Positions 33,901-41,120 of a stretch of DNA of 53,382 bases are shown piece after piece. The notes below the pieces were generated by a model. That model did no database searches and was not told where the DNA came from. It worked only from the letters and a program-made list of their open reading frames with translations. Source of the DNA: Palsa-892 sp035295845 (GTDB taxonomy: Bacteria; Pseudomonadota; Alphaproteobacteria; Rhizobiales; Xanthobacteraceae); contig DATGIF010000009.1 in assembly GCA_035295845.1 (NCBI GenBank), positions 1 through 53,382 on the forward strand, in the 5' to 3' direction. Each line of letters begins with the position of its first letter. The stretch's first letter is position 1. The position numbers and the translations under genes are program-made.

Positions 33901-34700
33901 CCTCTCGCCGCAAGGGCTACACGCAAAAGGCCGTGGTCGGCGGGCACAAGGTTTACTTGCGCACCGGCGAATATGACGACGGCCGCCTCGGCGAGATCTT
34001 TGTCGACATGCACAAGGAGGGCGCAACGCTGCGCTCGCTCCTCAACAACTTCGCGATCGCGATCTCGCTCGGCCTGCAATACGGCGTGCCGCTCGAGGAA
34101 TATGTCGATGCCTTCACCTTCACCCGCTTCGAGCCTTCGGGCGGCGTGCAGGGCAACGACACCATCAAGATGTCGACCTCGATCCTCGATTATGTCTTCC
34201 GCGAGCTCGCGATCTCCTATCTCGGCCGCTACGACCTCGGCCATGTGGAGCCTTCGGAGGCGGGCTATGGCGCGCTCGGCAAGGGCATCGAGGAAGGCAA
34301 GCCCTCGCCCGCGCATTCGCGCGCGGTGTCGAAGGGCCTGGTGCGCGGCAAGAACCTCTCGGTCGCCGGCGGCACGCATGGCGGATCGGGCGGATCAGGC
34401 GGCGAAACGCTGAAGGGCGATAGCGCCGCGCGCGCGCAAGGCGCGGGCGCCAACGTGACGTCGCTCCGCGCGGGCACGCTTACGCAAGGGGCGACGGCGC
34501 TGAAGGCCGAAGCCGCGGGGGAAGTGGCGGCGGCAATGCAGCCTTCTCCCGCGCAGGCGCGCGAGACGCTCGAGCGCGCGGCGGCGAAGGCGAAAGGCTA
34601 CGAGGGCGAAGCCTGCCCCGAATGCCACAACTTTACGATGGTGCGGAACGGCACGTGCCTGAAGTGCGATACCTGCGGGAGCACGACGGGGTGCAGCTAA
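30981..34700 (+). CDS. nrdJ: Adenosylcobalamin-dependent (class II) ribonucleotide reductase
   Basis: Reduces ribonucleotides to deoxyribonucleotides using B12, independent of oxygen. The protein has 1239 residues, normal for the alphaproteobacterial type. Active-site residues are in NPCSE (Asn474, Cys476, Glu478), with further blocks PNSPQWFNTGLHWAYG, GSGTGSNFSKLR, APTGTIGLVMDCDTTGIEPDF and TINMPNEATVE. A long C-terminal region ends in a zinc-ribbon CPEC...CLKCDTCG and Cys-rich tail, probably for re-reduction. The ATG at 30981 has AGGGGA 6-11 bases upstream; an open frame extends upstream, but that part lies in the structured leader. No nrdAB or nrdEF genes are in the window. Confidence 0.97.
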   Translation: MRIERRYTKEGQSPYADIPFRPATSEIRNPDGSIVFRLEDIEVPEHWSQVATDVLAQKYFRKAGVPAQLVRVEEETVPSWLWRSTGDEAKLAGLSKKDRYVGETSAKQVFNRLAGTWTYWGWKGGYFESEADARAFYDEHCYMLAMQMAAPNSPQWFNTGLHWAYGIDGPSQGHFYVDPFTGKLVKAQSAYEHPQPHACFIQSVEDDLVNENGIMDLWVREARLFKYGSGTGSNFSKLRGENEKLSGGGKSSGLMSFLKIGDRAAGAIKSGGTTRRAAKMVVVDADHPDIESYIDWKVIEEQKVANLVTGSRTNQKHLKAVMRACINCEGDGDDCFDPEKNPALKREVKAARKMGVPDNYIKRVIQFAKQGYKDIHFPTYDTDWDSEAYLTVSGQNSNNSVRVTDEFLRAVEADGNWDLTWRKDGKVAKTVKARELWEKIGYAAWACADPGIQFHTTVNDWHTCPESGEIRASNPCSEYMFLDDTACNLASLNLLTFRGKETKKFDIESYEHAVKLWTIVLEISVMMAQFPSKNIAELSYRYRTLGLGYANIGGLLMSSGIPYDSAEARALCAALTALMTGISYATSAEMARELGAFPGYAPNREAMLRVIRNHRRAAHGETKDYEALSTPPVPLDHASCPDKELVAHACAAWNKALELGHQHGFRNAQSSVIAPTGTIGLVMDCDTTGIEPDFALVKFKKLAGGGYFKIINRAVPEALRTLGYGESQIAEIEAYAVGHGTLSNAPAINHATLKQKGLDEATIKSIEAKLPTAFDIKFVFNRWTLGDEVLKKLSVSDEQLVNPQFDLLAHLGFGKREIEAANLHVCGAMTLEGAPHLKPEHLPVFDCANPCGRLGKRYLSVESHIHMMAAAQPFISGAISKTINMPNEATVEACKESYMLSWRLALKANALYRDGSKLSQPLNSALIADEEDEDDAIEAFLEKPAAARTAALAERVVEKIVERVERVRERERLPSRRKGYTQKAVVGGHKVYLRTGEYDDGRLGEIFVDMHKEGATLRSLLNNFAIAISLGLQYGVPLEEYVDAFTFTRFEPSGGVQGNDTIKMSTSILDYVFRELAISYLGRYDLGHVEPSEAGYGALGKGIEEGKPSPAHSRAVSKGLVRGKNLSVAGGTHGGSGGSGGETLKGDSAARAQGAGANVTSLRAGTLTQGATALKAEAAGEVAAAMQPSPAQARETLERAAAKAKGYEGEACPECHNFTMVRNGTCLKCDTCGSTTGCS

Positions 34701-34719
34701 CGCTGCGGCCGGGCCTATT

Positions 34720-35915
34720 AATTTAACGATTAGCGATCAATACTGAGTCACCTCAAGGTCGTACGCGGCGTTAGCCGCTGTACCCTTTTCTATACTTGCG
34801 GTTGTTATTACAATTTTTGCATACTTCAAAAAATTTCAAATTGAGGGCTATTTTGTCACCAAAGAAGCCTCAGAAAATTTCGCACGAAGACTGGCTCAAT
34901 GAAGTACTGCCTAAACACAAACGACTCGCACCCGCCGTCGAGTCACTCTTACGGAATATGCTTGAACTTAATAATGTCGAGTATTTAGAAATCAAAAGCA
35001 GAGTGAAAACTTTTGATAGCTGCATAGAAAAAATCAAGAGAAAGAGCTATGTAGACCTCAATAAGGAGCTAACTGATTTATCTGGAATACGCGTAATAAC
35101 CTATCTCGAAGATCAAGTAAGCCTTATCAGTAAAATTATCTCAGACCTATTCGATGTGGATGCATCAAATAGCTTAGATCGCTCTGCAATTCTGGGGCAT
35201 GACCGGATCGGCTATCGATCGACGCATTTTGTTTGCTCCTTGGGTAAAAAGCGAGATGCTCTCCCTGAATATGAATCACTTGGAAATTTGAATTTCGAGA
35301 TTCAGGTGCGCACTGTCCTTCAACACGCATGGGCTGAACTTGCCCACGATCGATCATTTAAATTCGGTGCAACGCTGCCCGTAAAAATCCAGCGAAAGCT
35401 TAATTTATATTCGGGAATGCTCGAGGTAATTGACAGCGGCTTCGATGAAATCTCCAAAGAAATTGATGCATACAAAAAAAGCGTCGAAAAGAAGACCGTA
35501 AAGCAGTTAGCAGTTGAGGAGATTGATTCAATTTCATTGGAGCAATATCTCAAAGAGATTACCTCCAAGAGTAATATCGAACTGAAATACAGCCGCGTTG
35601 ATAACGCAGTAATTTCAGAGACAAAAAAGTTCGGAATTAAGAATATCAGCGAGCTTGAGCCAATTATGACTGATGAATTTATCAGCGCATTTAAGAAAAT
35701 GTGCCGAGAAAGTGGGGCTGTCGGTTTCCTAAGAACTGCCCTGCTATATAGCAATCCATCCAAATTCTTAGATGTGCGCACTGGTTGGACAGCGTTGCCA
35801 CATTCGGTCTTTGATCTACTTGCTGAAAAATATGGGTCTGAAGAAATCAAAAAACTACTTGCAGAAAAGAAGGTGCCCGTAACGGACCCGTCAACAAATA
35901 ACCTGGCCGATAAAT
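34720..35915 (+). other. AT-rich islet between nrdJ and clpS
   Basis: Base composition drops sharply just after nrdJ and returns at the clpS stop. Codon use in this stretch (AAA, GAA, ATA, TTA) is unlike the GC-ending codons of both neighbours. It holds a single gene, a RelA/SpoT-type protein. I saw no transposase, integrase or clear direct repeat at the edges. The composition points to horizontal gain. Confidence 0.75.
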
Positions 35916-35938
35916 CTACTCCTCCGGCTCCGTCGTGA
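34853..35938 (+). CDS. Stand-alone RelA/SpoT-domain nucleotidyltransferase with unrecognised C-terminal region
   Basis: The N-terminal half (about residues 10-205) is a RelA/SpoT synthetase-like domain: KSRVKTFDSCIEKIKRKSY (ATP-binding Arg/Lys segment), DLSGIRVITY, HDRIGYRSTHFV and EIQVRTVLQHAWAELAHD. There is no HD hydrolase, TGS or ACT domain. The last 150 residues are unrecognised, Lys/Ser-rich and probably helical. Such proteins may make (p)ppGpp or (p)ppApp, pyrophosphorylate tRNA, or act as toxins or phage-defence effectors. The start is inferred as TTG at 34853 with GAGGG upstream; no ATG fits, and TTG at 34796 is the alternative. The final codons (TPPAPS) lie antisense to the end of clpS, so the tail comes from native DNA. 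Confidence 0.88.
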   Translation: MSPKKPQKISHEDWLNEVLPKHKRLAPAVESLLRNMLELNNVEYLEIKSRVKTFDSCIEKIKRKSYVDLNKELTDLSGIRVITYLEDQVSLISKIISDLFDVDASNSLDRSAILGHDRIGYRSTHFVCSLGKKRDALPEYESLGNLNFEIQVRTVLQHAWAELAHDRSFKFGATLPVKIQRKLNLYSGMLEVIDSGFDEISKEIDAYKKSVEKKTVKQLAVEEIDSISLEQYLKEITSKSNIELKYSRVDNAVISETKKFGIKNISELEPIMTDEFISAFKKMCRESGAVGFLRTALLYSNPSKFLDVRTGWTALPHSVFDLLAEKYGSEEIKKLLAEKKVPVTDPSTNNLADKSTPPAPS

Positions 35939-36233
35939 AGAACAGCGGATAGCCGTTGCTCTTCCCAAGCTCCGTCGCCTCCTTCGCCTTGGTCTCGGCG
36001 ACGTCGCGGGTATAGACCGCGATCACGCAGGCGCCCTTCTGGTGCGCGGTCATCATCACGTGATAGGCGCGCTCCTTGTTCATGCGGAAGACGGCCTTCA
36101 GCACCTCGACCACGAATTCGCGCGGCGTGAAGTCGTCGTTGAGCAGAATCACCTTGTAGAGCTTCGGCCGCTCCGGCTCCGTGCGCGTTTTCGTCCGCGG
36201 CTTGACGCGGGGTTTGGTGATCGTCGGGCTCAT
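35916..36233 (-). CDS. clpS: ATP-dependent Clp protease adaptor
   Basis: Adaptor of 105 residues that hands N-degron substrates to ClpAP. The core is complete: YKVILLNDDFTPREFVV (Asn and two Asp of the N-degron pocket), AVFRMNKERAYHVMMTAHQKG, ACVIAVYTRDVAETKA. A basic N-terminal extension of about 25 residues precedes it, as usual for insertion into ClpA. ATG at 36233. clpA is not adjacent on the downstream side, where an AT-rich islet now lies; in related bacteria clpA often follows clpS. The 3' end overlaps the RelA/SpoT-type gene by 23 bases. Confidence 0.96.
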   Translation of the reverse strand: MSPTITKPRVKPRTKTRTEPERPKLYKVILLNDDFTPREFVVEVLKAVFRMNKERAYHVMMTAHQKGACVIAVYTRDVAETKAKEATELGKSNGYPLFFTTEPEE

Positions 36234-36320
36234 GGGCGGATTATAGCGCGGCTGGCGGCGATGTTGAGATGCCCGCACTTTTTGCGCGCATCCACGCCTT
36301 TATTTGTCGCAAAGACGTGG

Positions 36321-36343
36321 ATGGCCGGGACAAGCCCGGCCAT
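36321..36343. repeat. Bradyrhizobium-type intergenic palindrome
   Basis: ATGGCCGGG - acaag - CCCGGCCAT, a perfect 9-bp hairpin with a 5-base loop, followed by GACGAG. The element and its flank are a well-known short dispersed sequence in Bradyrhizobium and relatives, often seen as spurious peptides such as WPGLSRPSTS. It lies in the gap between clpS and the PilZ gene. Only one copy is in this window. Confidence 0.65.
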
Positions 36344-36370
36344 GACGAGCGAAGTGGCGATGTGCGACGA

Positions 36371-36634
36371 CTAAAAGCAAACCCCGATGCGCAGGTGCTT
36401 CTGCCACACGATGCTGCACAGCTTCTTCGTGCCGCCATGCACAAGCGTAAAGCGGCGCGGAAAATTCACGGGCGCGCGCAATTCAATGCAGGCGCCGCCC
36501 GCCGACAAGTCGAGGATCTGGCAATCGACCGCCGGCGCCTTCGGATCGAGAATGAGCTTGCCGGTCTTCGAGACGAGGCCGCTCGGCCGGACGCGCGAAT
36601 ATCGGCGATTTTCTATTTTCCGTTCTTCCCGCAT
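36371..36634 (-). CDS. PilZ domain protein
   Basis: Small cytoplasmic protein (87 residues) with both c-di-GMP binding motifs: RRYSR near the N-terminus (RxxxR) and DLSAGGACIEL (DxSxxG). It ends in IVWQKHLRIGVCF, the usual PilZ barrel strand. ATG at 36634. Single-domain PilZ proteins pass c-di-GMP signals to motility, polysaccharide or unknown targets. Two EAL proteins are elsewhere in the window, but no diguanylate cyclase (GGDEF) was seen. Confidence 0.9.
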   Translation of the reverse strand: MREERKIENRRYSRVRPSGLVSKTGKLILDPKAPAVDCQILDLSAGGACIELRAPVNFPRRFTLVHGGTKKLCSIVWQKHLRIGVCF

Positions 36635-36737
36635 GGCACTGCTCGCAGGCCGCACGCTAGCGCAGCGCCTGTTAAGGCGGATTTAATGGTTGCCGGGCGA
36701 GGCCGCGCGCCCCTCGGAAAGCCCGGCAAAGCCTGCG

Positions 36738-37406
36738 TTATCCCGCCGCGGCCTCGCGGTTGCCGGAAAGCCGCGCGATCTCCGCCTTGCTCGCCGCAAG
36801 CTCGCGCTCGAGGCGGGCGATGTTGTCGAAGAGCCGCTCCGAGGCGAGCCGCAGGAAATAAAACCCGAAGGTCGGGTTCTGGTAGTAAAGCTCCTCGAGG
36901 CTCGTGTAGGAAATCTCCAGCAGATCGGCGTTCTCCGCGCACACCACCGTTTGCGTGCGCTTGCCGCCGGGCGACAACAGGCCGAGTTCGCCGATGACCG
37001 CGCCCGGCAGGACATCGACACCGATGTCCGGCAGGCGCAGGCGGCCGGTCGCGACGAAAAACATGCGGTCGGCGTCGTCACCCTTTTTGAAGATCGTCGC
37101 GCCCGCCTTGTAGAAGTGCCGGGTGGTGAACGGCTTCAGCCAGTCCATCGAGTGGTCGTCGGCGGCCGCGGCCTTCACGTTCTTGATGAGCTTCATCATC
37201 TCGTAAAGGCGGTAGCTGTTGAGCGGCAACAGGATCAGATGCTGCACCACCGTGGGGTAGACGCCCGCCAACAGCCCGAAGGTGATCGAAAGCAGATTGT
37301 GGGCGATGCCCGTCAGCCGCAGCCGGATCATCGTCGCCATCACGAAGGTGGCGATCCCGAGCAATGCCGACGAATAACCGATCCATTCCACGACGGTGAA
37401 ATTCAT
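36738..37406 (-). CDS. Membrane protein with cytoplasmic cyclic-nucleotide-binding domain
   Basis: Protein of 222 residues with two or three N-terminal helices (about 8-60, PTVVQHLILLPLNSYRLYEM) followed by a CNB domain (about 90-195: FKKGDDADRMFFVATGRLRLP, GAVIGELGLLSPGGKRTQTV). A short C-terminal coiled coil (LERELAASKAEIARL) ends it, and there is no helix-turn-helix. The phosphate-binding cassette reads GELGLL.PGGKRTQTV, which keeps the Gly-Glu and has Arg/Thr at the end, so nucleotide binding is plausible. It is therefore not a Crp/Fnr transcription factor but a membrane sensor or effector. ATG at 37406. Confidence 0.87.
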   Translation of the reverse strand: MNFTVVEWIGYSSALLGIATFVMATMIRLRLTGIAHNLLSITFGLLAGVYPTVVQHLILLPLNSYRLYEMMKLIKNVKAAAADDHSMDWLKPFTTRHFYKAGATIFKKGDDADRMFFVATGRLRLPDIGVDVLPGAVIGELGLLSPGGKRTQTVVCAENADLLEISYTSLEELYYQNPTFGFYFLRLASERLFDNIARLERELAASKAEIARLSGNREAAAG

Positions 37407-37571
37407 GGCTTTAGGTCCTTGCCGAAGGGCGAGCGGAAGAAAATCTTGCAGTTTGATGACGCTCGGATGACATTTTACAAGAATGTCGTTCCCGCCAAGC
37501 GCCTATCAACAGCGGCATCGCGGACATTCAGCCGGAATGAACGCCATGCGACAAAAAGTATAGGATCGAGC

Positions 37572-38117
37572 ATGCTTTCACCCATCGCCGAATTCTTTCA
37601 CGCCTGGCACGATTTCTTCCTGCTGCTCGGCACCGCGTCGGCGACGCTCGTCGGCCTGATGTTCGTCGCGGCCTCGATCGGCGCGAGCATCTTCAAGGAG
37701 GAGAACCGGCCGGCGCTCGAGGTCTTCCTCGGCCCGACCGTCGTGCATTTCAGCTCGGTGCTCGTGCTCTGCATCCTCGCGACGCTGCCCACGCACAGCT
37801 GGCTCTCGCTCGCCGGCGTTTTCGGGAGCGTCAGCCTCGCGGGCTTCCTGTATTCGGGAAGGGTCTGGTACCGGCTCATGCGCAGCCGCTACGAAATCGA
37901 CAATTACGACCGGTTTTTCTATTCGGTCATGCCGGCGCTCGCCTATTTCGTCGTGCTCGCGGCGACCTGGCTCCTCTACCGGCAATCCGTATGGGGGTTC
38001 GACGCCGCGGCCGCGGGGCTCATCGCGCTCCTGATCGCGGCGATCCGCAATGCCTGGGACATGATGGTCTGGATCGCGCTGAAGGCGCCGAGCCCCAGCC
38101 AAATTCCCGAACCGTAA
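37572..38117 (+). CDS. Polytopic membrane protein of unknown function
   Basis: Membrane protein of 181 residues with about five helices. I do not recognise the family by name; the start MLSPIAEFFHAWHDFFLLLGTASATLVGLMFVAAS has a His/Trp pair ahead of TM1, and IDNYDRFFYS lies in a loop. ATG at 37572 is the first start after the divergent CNB gene; a longer open frame runs antisense to that gene and is ignored. Conserved proteins of this size and start occur in Hyphomicrobiales (recollection, not checked). Confidence 0.8.
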   Translation: MLSPIAEFFHAWHDFFLLLGTASATLVGLMFVAASIGASIFKEENRPALEVFLGPTVVHFSSVLVLCILATLPTHSWLSLAGVFGSVSLAGFLYSGRVWYRLMRSRYEIDNYDRFFYSVMPALAYFVVLAATWLLYRQSVWGFDAAAAGLIALLIAAIRNAWDMMVWIALKAPSPSQIPEP

Positions 38118-38239
38118 ACGATAATCATTGTCAGCGGCATCAGGGCACCTTTTGCCGCGTTGCCTCATACGGTCGCCGCTTCTAGGCTTTGGGGCCTGGT
38201 TTTGTCGGTAAACCCAGGATTAATACGCAGGAGCCGTCC

Positions 38240-38863
38240 ATGGCCGTCGTCCGCGAGCCCGTCCTCAAACCCGTTGCGATCATGGATTTGCGGCCGACGC
38301 AGATCACCGTCGGCATGCGGGAGGTGCGGGAGAAGCGCAAGCACTGGCGCCAGCACGATCCGAAGAAGATGGCCGAGTTTCTCGGCAAGCACATGATCCC
38401 CGTCATCCTCGGGCCGAAAAAGCGGCACTATGTCATCGACCACCATCACCTTTCACTGGCGCTGCACGAGGAAGGGGTGAAGGACATCCTCGTCGAAGTG
38501 GTCGCGGACCTCACGGAGCTCGACAAGGACGCGTTCTGGACCGTGCTCGATCACCGCGCCTGGGTGCACCCCTACGACATCGAAGGCCGCCGCCGCGATT
38601 ACGACCAGATCCCCAAGACCGTGGCGGAGCTCAAGGACGATCCGTTCCGCAGCCTCGCCGGCGAGTTGCGCCGCGCCGGCGGCTTCGCCAAGGACACGAC
38701 GCCGTTCGCCGAATTTCTGTGGGCGGATTTCCTGCGCCGCCGCATCAAGCGCAAGGTCGTGGTGCAGGATTTCGACGGCGCCATGAGGAAGGCGATGAAG
38801 CACGCAAAAAGCCTCGACGCCAATTACCTGCCGGGCTGGTGCGGGCCGCTCGACGAGAAATAG
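38240..38863 (+). CDS. ParB-like protein (ParBc_2 family)
   Basis: Protein of 207 residues related to the ParB/Srx nuclease fold, without the DNA-binding parts of chromosomal ParB. Features are LRPTQITVGMREVREK, ILGPKKRHYVIDHHHLSLAL (where ParB has its GxxR/H box), and WVHPYDIEGRR. Members of this family are uncharacterised; nuclease, kinase or CTPase activity is unknown. ATG at 38240 has AGGAG 6-10 bases upstream. It stands alone between a membrane protein and a NIPSNAP gene. Confidence 0.87.
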   Translation: MAVVREPVLKPVAIMDLRPTQITVGMREVREKRKHWRQHDPKKMAEFLGKHMIPVILGPKKRHYVIDHHHLSLALHEEGVKDILVEVVADLTELDKDAFWTVLDHRAWVHPYDIEGRRRDYDQIPKTVAELKDDPFRSLAGELRRAGGFAKDTTPFAEFLWADFLRRRIKRKVVVQDFDGAMRKAMKHAKSLDANYLPGWCGPLDEK

Positions 38864-38940
38864 GCGATACGCTTCGGCCATTGCCGAAGCATTCCGCGTG
38901 CGCGGCGTGGCAAAGTCAGACGGCTATTGCGGAGGCCGCG

Positions 38941-39249
38941 ATGACCGTCACCGTTTTCATTCGCTACCAGCTCGACCCCTTCAAGCGCGCCGCCTTCGAG
39001 GAATACGCGCGGCGCTGGCTCACGATCATTCCGAAATGCGGCGGAGACGTTCTCGGCTACTGGATGCCGCATGAGGGCACCAACAATATCGCCTACGGCC
39101 TGATCTCGTTCGAGAGCCTCGCCGCTTACGAAGCCTATCGCGCGCGCCTGAAAGCGGACGCGGCGGCAACGGCGAATTTCAATTTCGCCGAGGCGGAGAA
39201 ATTCATTCTCGCCGAGGAGCGGACCTTCCTGCGGCAGGTCGAACCGTAA
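38941..39249 (+). CDS. NIPSNAP family protein
   Basis: Dimeric alpha/beta-barrel-like protein of 102 residues: VTVFIRYQLDPFKRAAFEEYARRW, GGDVLGYWMPHEGTNNIAYGLISF, AYEAYRARLKAD. NIPSNAP proteins have no settled function in bacteria. ATG at 38941 is 77 bases after the ParB-like gene; GGAGG lies 4-9 bases before. A terminator for the opposite strand lies just after its stop. Confidence 0.9.
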   Translation: MTVTVFIRYQLDPFKRAAFEEYARRWLTIIPKCGGDVLGYWMPHEGTNNIAYGLISFESLAAYEAYRARLKADAAATANFNFAEAEKFILAEERTFLRQVEP

Positions 39250-39256
39250 TCCATTC

Positions 39257-39294
39257 AAAAAAAAGCCGAGCGGCGCGCCCGCGCCGCCCGGCAA
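39257..39294 (-). terminator. Intrinsic terminator for the glsB-like gene
   Basis: Read on the minus strand, a GCGGCGC / GCGCCGC stem (39270-39276 with 39281-39287, 4-base loop, plus outer GCC/GGC pairs) is followed by eight T (39257-39264 on the plus strand are A). It lies 24 bases after the GlsB-type stop. Confidence 0.85.
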
Positions 39295-39318
39295 ACTACC
39301 CGTTGGTCTGCGCGAAAA

Positions 39319-39618
39319 TTACCAGCGCCAGAATCGCCGCCGGTAACCCCAGCCCCAGCCGCCGCCGCGTACAAGTCCCAGAAGAACCAGCAACAGCACG
39401 GCGCCGATGGTGGCGACGATGATCATGTTCACGAGGCCGCCGCCCACGCGGATGCCGAGCTGCGGCAACAGCCACGAGCCGATGAAGGCGCCGACAATGC
39501 CGATGGCGATATCGCCAATCAGCCCGAAGCCGCCGCCTGCGACGATCTCTCCGGCGAGCCAGCCGGCAATGAGACCGACCAATAAAATAACGAGTAAGCT
39601 TTCGCCCGACAAATACAT
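39319..39618 (-). CDS. GlsB/YeaQ/YmgE family stress-response membrane protein
   Basis: Small membrane protein (99 residues) with three helices rich in Gly: LLVILLVGLIAGWLAGEIVAGGGFGLIGDIAIGIVGAFIGSWLLP is the family signature. The C-terminus GGGWGWGYRRRFWRW is Trp/Arg-rich and longer than in most relatives (about 82-85 residues). The family is induced by envelope or osmotic stress in several bacteria; mechanism unknown. ATG at 39618 has GGGAGGA upstream. Confidence 0.92.
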   Translation of the reverse strand: MYLSGESLLVILLVGLIAGWLAGEIVAGGGFGLIGDIAIGIVGAFIGSWLLPQLGIRVGGGLVNMIIVATIGAVLLLVLLGLVRGGGWGWGYRRRFWRW

Positions 39619-39743
39619 CGCGTCCTCCCGTCGAAGTGAGAGACCCAGTCCTGTCCTCACCCACAACACGAGAGGGCGGCGTTTGGTTCCCTCCTCGACA
39701 CAGAATGCACGGGGAAATCGGCGGCCTTGCCGCCGGGAGCGGC

Positions 39744-40262
39744 CTAGTTCGCCGGTATCAGCTTGAACGAACTCACGAATGCGTTCACTGCCGGTTCGCG
39801 GCTGGAGGGCTTTACCGCCGTCGCCGCCACGAGATAGCTGCTCCTGCCATCAACCACGACAATGCCCTTCCCGCTCACCCGATCGCTGTCATAGATGAAT
39901 TGCCTCGCGGGCATAGGCTTGTCGCCGCGCCCAAAGGCGAGCGTGCCGCGCGAGGTGACTTTGGCGCCGAATTCCTTGACGTAGTTGTCGATGTTGGCGT
40001 CGAGTTCGATATCCGCCTGCACCGGCACCTCGAAATCACCGTGGGCGACGATGTAAATAACGTTGTCGTCGCGCACCACATGCGTAACGATGCGAAAGCC
40101 CGAACCCGGATGGACATGTTCCTCGGGAGGCGCTGGAAAGCTCACCGAATAGTCCCCTGCCACGGAGCCGTAGACGCTCCCCGAAAGCGCGGCGGCGCCT
40201 GCGGCGAATAAGAGGCTCGCTGCGAGCGCGAAGGCAGGACAAAGGGCGGGAAATCTCTTCAT
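39744..40262 (-). CDS. Secreted hypothetical protein
   Basis: Exported protein of 172 residues with a signal peptide (to about 25, AAGAAALSG). The mature part (YSVSFPAPPEEH, IDNYVKEFGAKVTSRG, DSDRVSGKGIVVVDGRSSYLVAA, AFVSSFKLI) looks like a small beta-rich fold, as in periplasmic proteins with a PsbP/DUF1795-like layout (weak resemblance). It begins 18 bases after the stop of the next membrane protein gene, forming a two-gene operon. Function unknown. Confidence 0.82.
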   Translation of the reverse strand: MKRFPALCPAFALAASLLFAAGAAALSGSVYGSVAGDYSVSFPAPPEEHVHPGSGFRIVTHVVRDDNVIYIVAHGDFEVPVQADIELDANIDNYVKEFGAKVTSRGTLAFGRGDKPMPARQFIYDSDRVSGKGIVVVDGRSSYLVAATAVKPSSREPAVNAFVSSFKLIPAN

Positions 40263-40280
40263 GGTATTCTTCTCCGTGGT

Positions 40281-40805
40281 CTATTGCGGCCTGTTCCTGA
40301 TCGCGACCACGGCGAGCCTTAGCGCCCAAAGGGCGAACAACAGACCGAGCGGCGGAATTGCCGCCGACGGCAGCCACGGGCCGAGCAGCATTTTCCAGCG
40401 CGGCCAGCGCTGATCCCAAAACTGCTCCGCGATATAGGTCTTGTCGGCTTGCGTCAGCGCCGGCTGCAGCCAGAGCTTCGATCCGTCGGGGAATCCCTGC
40501 GGCTCCCACTGCCCGACATTCAGGCGATACTCCCATTGCGAGCCGCTCTGCCAGCCGCGCGGCTGGAAAGTAACCGGCAGCCTTTCGGCCGAGGGCGAGC
40601 GGATGATTTCGTAGAGCGGGCGCGGCAACGGGGTATCGACGCCATAAGACCCGGTAGGCGGCGGCCCAACGTCATTCCGCAGCGTGTAGAAAACTTCCCA
40701 TTTTCCCGGAAACCAGCCGCCGGCGCGGATATAGGCCCACACCAGCCCAAGCCAGATCGCGCTCGCGATAAGCCAGACCAAAAACAGCCTGCGGCCGATA
40801 CCCAT
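40281..40805 (-). CDS. Hypothetical protein with two membrane helices
   Basis: Protein of 174 residues with a helix at each end (about 7-27 and 145-168) and a periplasmic loop of about 115 residues rich in Trp, Pro and Gly (KWEVFYTLRNDVG, QWEPQGFPDGSKLW). ATG at 40805. I do not recognise the family. It is probably cotranscribed with the secreted protein that follows. Confidence 0.78.
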   Translation of the reverse strand: MGIGRRLFLVWLIASAIWLGLVWAYIRAGGWFPGKWEVFYTLRNDVGPPPTGSYGVDTPLPRPLYEIIRSPSAERLPVTFQPRGWQSGSQWEYRLNVGQWEPQGFPDGSKLWLQPALTQADKTYIAEQFWDQRWPRWKMLLGPWLPSAAIPPLGLLFALWALRLAVVAIRNRPQ

Positions 40806-40956
40806 TCCCCGCCCCCTTTTTCTCGATCACGCAGACGTCATCGGCGTTTAACGTTTCATTTGCCCGCCGCTGCAAGTATGCGTCCCGGGACGGATCATGT
40901 GTTGCTCAAGTAGCTCGCCGGCTGCGCAATTTGCGCAAAGCTATTCTCCTTCGGCA

Positions 40957-41085
40957 ATGGTCAAGGCCATGCAAAATCCCATGGCTGACAAGAACCACAA
41001 CGGCATTCCCGATATCGATGAGAAAAAGGCATCGGTGGCCACGAACGCCCCCGGCACAGGCGTCCTTATAGACAAGAGCGCCTGA
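40957..41085 (+). CDS. Very small protein with a calcium-loop-like motif
   Basis: A possible 42-residue protein starting at ATG 40957 (an in-frame TGT-rich part upstream is unlikely). It contains DKNHNGIPDIDE, which matches the DxNxNGxPDxxE calcium-binding loop of thrombospondin type 3 or dockerin-like repeats. It is in a gap between two minus-strand genes. Coding status is uncertain, since there is no strong ribosome site. Confidence 0.4.
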   Translation: MVKAMQNPMADKNHNGIPDIDEKKASVATNAPGTGVLIDKSA

Positions 41086-41120
41086 GCGCGGCTTCGGCCG
41101 CGACGGAGCCAGCCGGGCCG

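Noticed and set aside
30861..34379. A 1172-codon open frame on the minus strand, antisense to nrdJ
   Set aside because: It is an artefact of GC-rich third codon positions. The translation is full of Arg, His, Val and Leu with no family pattern, while the plus strand encodes a complete NrdJ.
30981..34700. Intein in nrdJ
   Set aside because: Ribonucleotide reductases often carry inteins, but the reading frame has normal length and no splicing blocks or HN-Cys junction.
36738..37406. Crp/Fnr transcription factor
   Set aside because: The cyclic-nucleotide domain is present, but there is no helix-turn-helix and the N-terminus is membrane-spanning.
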